Shown here in pieces: positions 6,234-7,949 of a stretch of 7,949 nucleotides of DNA. Numbering within the stretch: the first letter of the stretch is position 1; the number at the start of each line of letters is the position of its first letter. Source of the stretch: DATARH01 sp036264235 (GTDB taxonomy: Bacteria; Pseudomonadota; Alphaproteobacteria; ATCC43930; CGMCC-115725); the NCBI GenBank assembly GCA_036264235.1, contig DATARH010000018.1:1-7949 (forward strand), read 5' to 3'. The translations under genes and the position numbers were made by a program. Below the pieces are notes generated by a model. That model searched no databases. It was not told where the DNA came from and saw only the letters and a list, made by a program, of their open reading frames with translations.

Positions 6234-6647
6234 TCATTTATTGCAGCCGGAGATCAGGACCGTGCACTTCCCGGCGGCTGCGTGGCCCTGGCAGCGCGCG
6301 ATCGCGTCCCGCTGGGCATCCTTGAGGCTGTCGCGCTCGGCGCCGCTCCAGGCGCGATCCTTGCTGCTCTTGGCGAGCGCACCGCAATGGTGCGGTTCGA
6401 CGGTGTTCAGCAGGCACTTCTCGCTATCGCACTCCTTCAGAGCCTCCTTTTGCGCGTCTTCGTAGCTCGGCTGGTTCCAGCTGGCGCCCTTTTTGCCGCT
6501 GTATTCGTCATAGGCGATCGCGCCATAGCCGGCCGGCCCCTTGGCGTCATCCTTGCCCGGAGCGGCAGCATCTTGCGCCGCAATAGCCGCTCCGAGCCCG
6601 ATCACGACAATGGCTATTCCGGCGGCTGCCCCCAACAACCCTCGCAT
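6234..6647 (-). CDS. Secreted DUF4189 protein (second of tandem pair)
   Basis: A 137-residue protein with an N-terminal signal peptide: a hydrophobic stretch at residues 4-24, with cleavage likely after AIA at 23 or just beyond. A short Gly/Asp/Lys-rich linker is followed by a DUF4189-type domain (about 41-137). Family features are YGAIAYDEYSGKKGASWN, CGALA (88-92) and the C-terminal CTVLISGC. Six cysteines (73, 78, 88, 119, 128, 135) in the mature part suggest three disulfides in the periplasm or outside the cell. It is a paralogue of the gene just upstream on the same strand, 77 bases away, and probably shares its transcript. Function is unknown. ATG 6645-6647 is preceded by AAGGGG ten bases upstream. 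Its stop lies one base from the convergent hydrolase stop. The domain call rests on motif memory, not a search. Confidence 0.85.
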   Translation of the reverse strand: MRGLLGAAAGIAIVVIGLGAAIAAQDAAAPGKDDAKGPAGYGAIAYDEYSGKKGASWNQPSYEDAQKEALKECDSEKCLLNTVEPHHCGALAKSSKDRAWSGAERDSLKDAQRDAIARCQGHAAAGKCTVLISGCNK

Positions 6648-6724
6648 CTCACGGATTCCCCTTGCGAATTCGATTTCGCGGCGTGTTTAGCGGTGCAAAT
6701 GCGGCATCCATGTGGTCGCGCCGG

Positions 6725-7111
6725 TTACCGGTTGCACTCGCTCTCGCGCACCTCGCATTTGCCGGAGGTGTGCTTCTGACAGTTTTCGAGCGCCGCCAGC
6801 TTGGCTGCATCGCGCGTCCGCGCGTTGTTCTTGCCTCCCCAGGCAACCTTTCCACTTTTGCCCTTCTCGCCGGTGGCTAGAGCGCCGCATTGCCGGGCGG
6901 GTACGCGGAATACAATCTTGCATCCGGGCGAGTCGCAGCCTTTCAGTGCGGCGTCCTCAGCGCGCTTCTGACTTTCCTCGTTCCAGCTGGCGCCGTACTT
7001 CCCGGTTTCGTCGTCGAGCGCCATCGCGCCGAACGCGGCAAAGGCCGGCGCCGCGGCACCGAGGCTCAGGCCAAGCACAAACAACCCGGCGGCCAAATTC
7101 GTGCGGCGCAT
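6725..7111 (-). CDS. Secreted DUF4189 protein (first of tandem pair)
   Basis: A 128-residue protein starting MRRTNLAAGL at ATG 7109-7111, chosen because a perfect AGGAGG lies five bases upstream. The signal peptide spans residues 1-25 and ends APAFA, a standard signal peptidase I site. The mature protein is one DUF4189-type domain: FGAMALDDETGKYGASWN, then CGALA (75-79), then a tail with C119 and C126. Six cysteines (59, 64, 75, 111, 119, 126) match those of the downstream paralogue almost position for position, so both probably form the same three disulfides. This copy carries about four extra residues (GKSGK region, 84-88) in the middle loop and has a Lys-rich surface. It is the promoter-proximal gene of the pair and diverges from an aminotransferase gene. 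The biological role of DUF4189 proteins is not established. Confidence 0.88.
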   Translation of the reverse strand: MRRTNLAAGLFVLGLSLGAAAPAFAAFGAMALDDETGKYGASWNEESQKRAEDAALKGCDSPGCKIVFRVPARQCGALATGEKGKSGKVAWGGKNNARTRDAAKLAALENCQKHTSGKCEVRESECNR

Positions 7112-7116
7112 CTCGT

Positions 7117-7122
7117 CCTCCT
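7117..7122 (-). promoter_or_regulatory. Strong Shine-Dalgarno of the first DUF4189 gene
   Basis: The minus strand reads AGGAGG five bases before ATG 7111. It fixes the start and rules out the 28-residue in-frame extension to 7195. It is the strongest ribosome site seen in the window, suggesting this secreted protein is well translated. Confidence 0.85.
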
Positions 7123-7139
7123 GCTTGCTTGCGGCGGAT

Positions 7140-7168
7140 AAGGTATGGTCGGGACCGTCCCGCTGCAA
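7140..7168 (-). promoter_or_regulatory. Possible promoter of the DUF4189 pair
   Basis: On the minus strand TTGCAG (7168-7163) and TACCTT (7145-7140) are 17 bases apart, placed 28 bases ahead of the ATG. Each box matches the sigma-70 consensus at only three of six positions, so this is a weak, position-based call. Confidence 0.25.
7150..7162. promoter_or_regulatory. Inverted repeat in divergent intergenic region, possible operator
   Basis: CGGGAC (7150-7155) and GTCCCG (7157-7162) form six-base arms around a single C in the 83-base gap between the DUF4189 pair and the aminotransferase. It falls within the spacer of the candidate leftward promoter, a position suited to a repressor site. No regulator gene is nearby, and a short GC palindrome can occur by chance. 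Confidence 0.3.
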
Positions 7169-7194
7169 CCGCCCGGCGAACGGAGAACGATCCA

Positions 7195-7949
7195 ATGCAA
7201 ACCGAAGCCGATCTGCTCGCCCTCGCCCGGCGCTACAGTTTCCGCGCCCGAATGGACAAGGGCGAAGTGGCCGGGCCGGTCTTCGTCTCCGGCAGTGGCT
7301 CCGAGGTCGAGGACGTCAACGGCAAGCGCTGGCTCGACTTCAATTCCGGCCAGATGTGCGCCGCGCTCGGTCACAACCACCCGACCGTCACCGCCGCGAT
7401 CAAACAGGCTTGCGACACGCTGGTGCACGCGCACAGCAGCTATTTCAACGTGCAGGAGATCCGTCTCGCCGAACGGCTCGCCAGCGTCATGCCACAGGGG
7501 CTCGACAAGAGCCTCTTCCTGCAATCCGGTTCCGAGGCCAACGAGGCGGCGGTGATGATCGCGCGGCAATACACCGGCGGCTACGAGGTCGCGAGCCCGC
7601 ATGTCAGTTTCCACGGCATGTCCGACACGGCGCGCTCCTTGACCTTTGCCGGCTGGCACGCCGGACACGGTGTGTTGCCGTCGGGCAGCTACGCGCTGAT
7701 CGCGCCCTATTGCTACCGCTGTCCCCTGCGGCAGACCTTTCCGGCCTGCAATTACGCCTGCCTCGACGCCAGCTTCGAGCTGCTCGACGCGCAGTCGACC
7801 GGCCGGCCGGCGGCGGTCATCACCGAACCGCTGTTCAGCGCCGGCGGCGTGATTGAGCCGCCGCCCGGCTGGCTCAAGCGGTTGCAGGAGATGTGTCACG
7901 ACCGCGGCATGCTGCTGATCCTCGACGAGGAGCAGACCGGGCTCGGCAA
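7195..7949 (+). CDS. Class III PLP aminotransferase, 2,2-dialkylglycine-decarboxylase-like, 3' end cut
   Basis: 251 complete codons are visible before the right edge; a family member is usually about 430 residues, so roughly the last 40 percent, including the PLP-binding lysine, is missing. Fold-type I features: NSGQMCAALGHNHP (50-63), PLP-phosphate loop SGSEANEAA (111-119), FHGM (139-142), TEPLFSAGG (210-218) and DEEQTG (244-249), where D244 should contact the pyridine nitrogen. The SGQM and EP-SGG segments resemble 2,2-dialkylglycine decarboxylase, with Q53 matching its Gln52. F139 stands where that enzyme has the ring-stacking Trp138, so a plain omega-aminotransferase is also possible. Cysteines C173, C176, C185 and C189 cluster in YCYRCPLRQTFPACNYAC, which I recall also in other class III members. 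ATG 7195 is supported by GGAG nine bases upstream. It diverges from the DUF4189 pair, and its substrate is unknown. Confidence 0.9.
   Translation, partial: MQTEADLLALARRYSFRARMDKGEVAGPVFVSGSGSEVEDVNGKRWLDFNSGQMCAALGHNHPTVTAAIKQACDTLVHAHSSYFNVQEIRLAERLASVMPQGLDKSLFLQSGSEANEAAVMIARQYTGGYEVASPHVSFHGMSDTARSLTFAGWHAGHGVLPSGSYALIAPYCYRCPLRQTFPACNYACLDASFELLDAQSTGRPAAVITEPLFSAGGVIEPPPGWLKRLQEMCHDRGMLLILDEEQTGLG

Noticed and set aside
6664..6679. Short inverted repeat GCGAA-N6-TTCGC between the two DUF4189 genes, considered as a terminator
   Set aside because: The five-base stem is weak and lacks a T-run; chance is as likely.
7066..7899. Minus-strand 277-codon frame and plus-strand 251-codon frame (7101-7856) at the right edge
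   Set aside because: The aminotransferase frame starting at 7195 carries all PLP motifs and runs off the edge; these other frames have low-complexity products.

Overview
The window is high-GC, tightly packed chromosomal DNA and reads like an alphaproteobacterium. The signs are the codon use, the gene families present, and a perfect match to the alphaproteobacterial general-stress promoter motif (GGAAC-N16-CGTT). No rRNA, tRNA, CRISPR array, insertion sequence or phage gene was seen, and no gene-free stretch exceeds about 160 bases. Two genes are cut by the window edges: a VWA protein at the left and a class III aminotransferase at the right.

Left block (1-3222, minus strand): transcription appears to run leftwards from the stress-type promoter at 3307-3331. 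It passes through a single-domain response regulator, then a stand-alone molybdopterin/[4Fe-4S] oxidoreductase, then a von Willebrand factor A (VWA) protein. The last two genes overlap by ATGA. Grouping them into one stress-regulated redox unit is an inference.

Middle block (3383-6232, plus strand): three closely packed genes form a probable operon. They encode an acyl-CoA dehydrogenase with an unusual active site, an L-aspartate dehydrogenase (NadX family) and an alpha/beta hydrolase of the kynurenine-formamidase/esterase type. Gaps are 11 and 4 bases. All three suggest breakdown of an acyl, amide or amino-acid-derived substrate, but the pathway is not identifiable from the window. The 3' end of the hydrolase gene lies in a strong GC palindrome that probably separates it from the convergent genes to the right.

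Right block (6234-7949): two small secreted DUF4189 paralogues, each with six cysteines, lie in tandem on the minus strand. Diverging from them across an 83-base gap is a PLP-dependent class III aminotransferase resembling 2,2-dialkylglycine decarboxylase, truncated by the window edge.

The strongest leads for something new are the stress-promoter / receiver / molybdoenzyme / VWA unit and the unexplained acyl-CoA dehydrogenase / aspartate dehydrogenase / hydrolase cassette.
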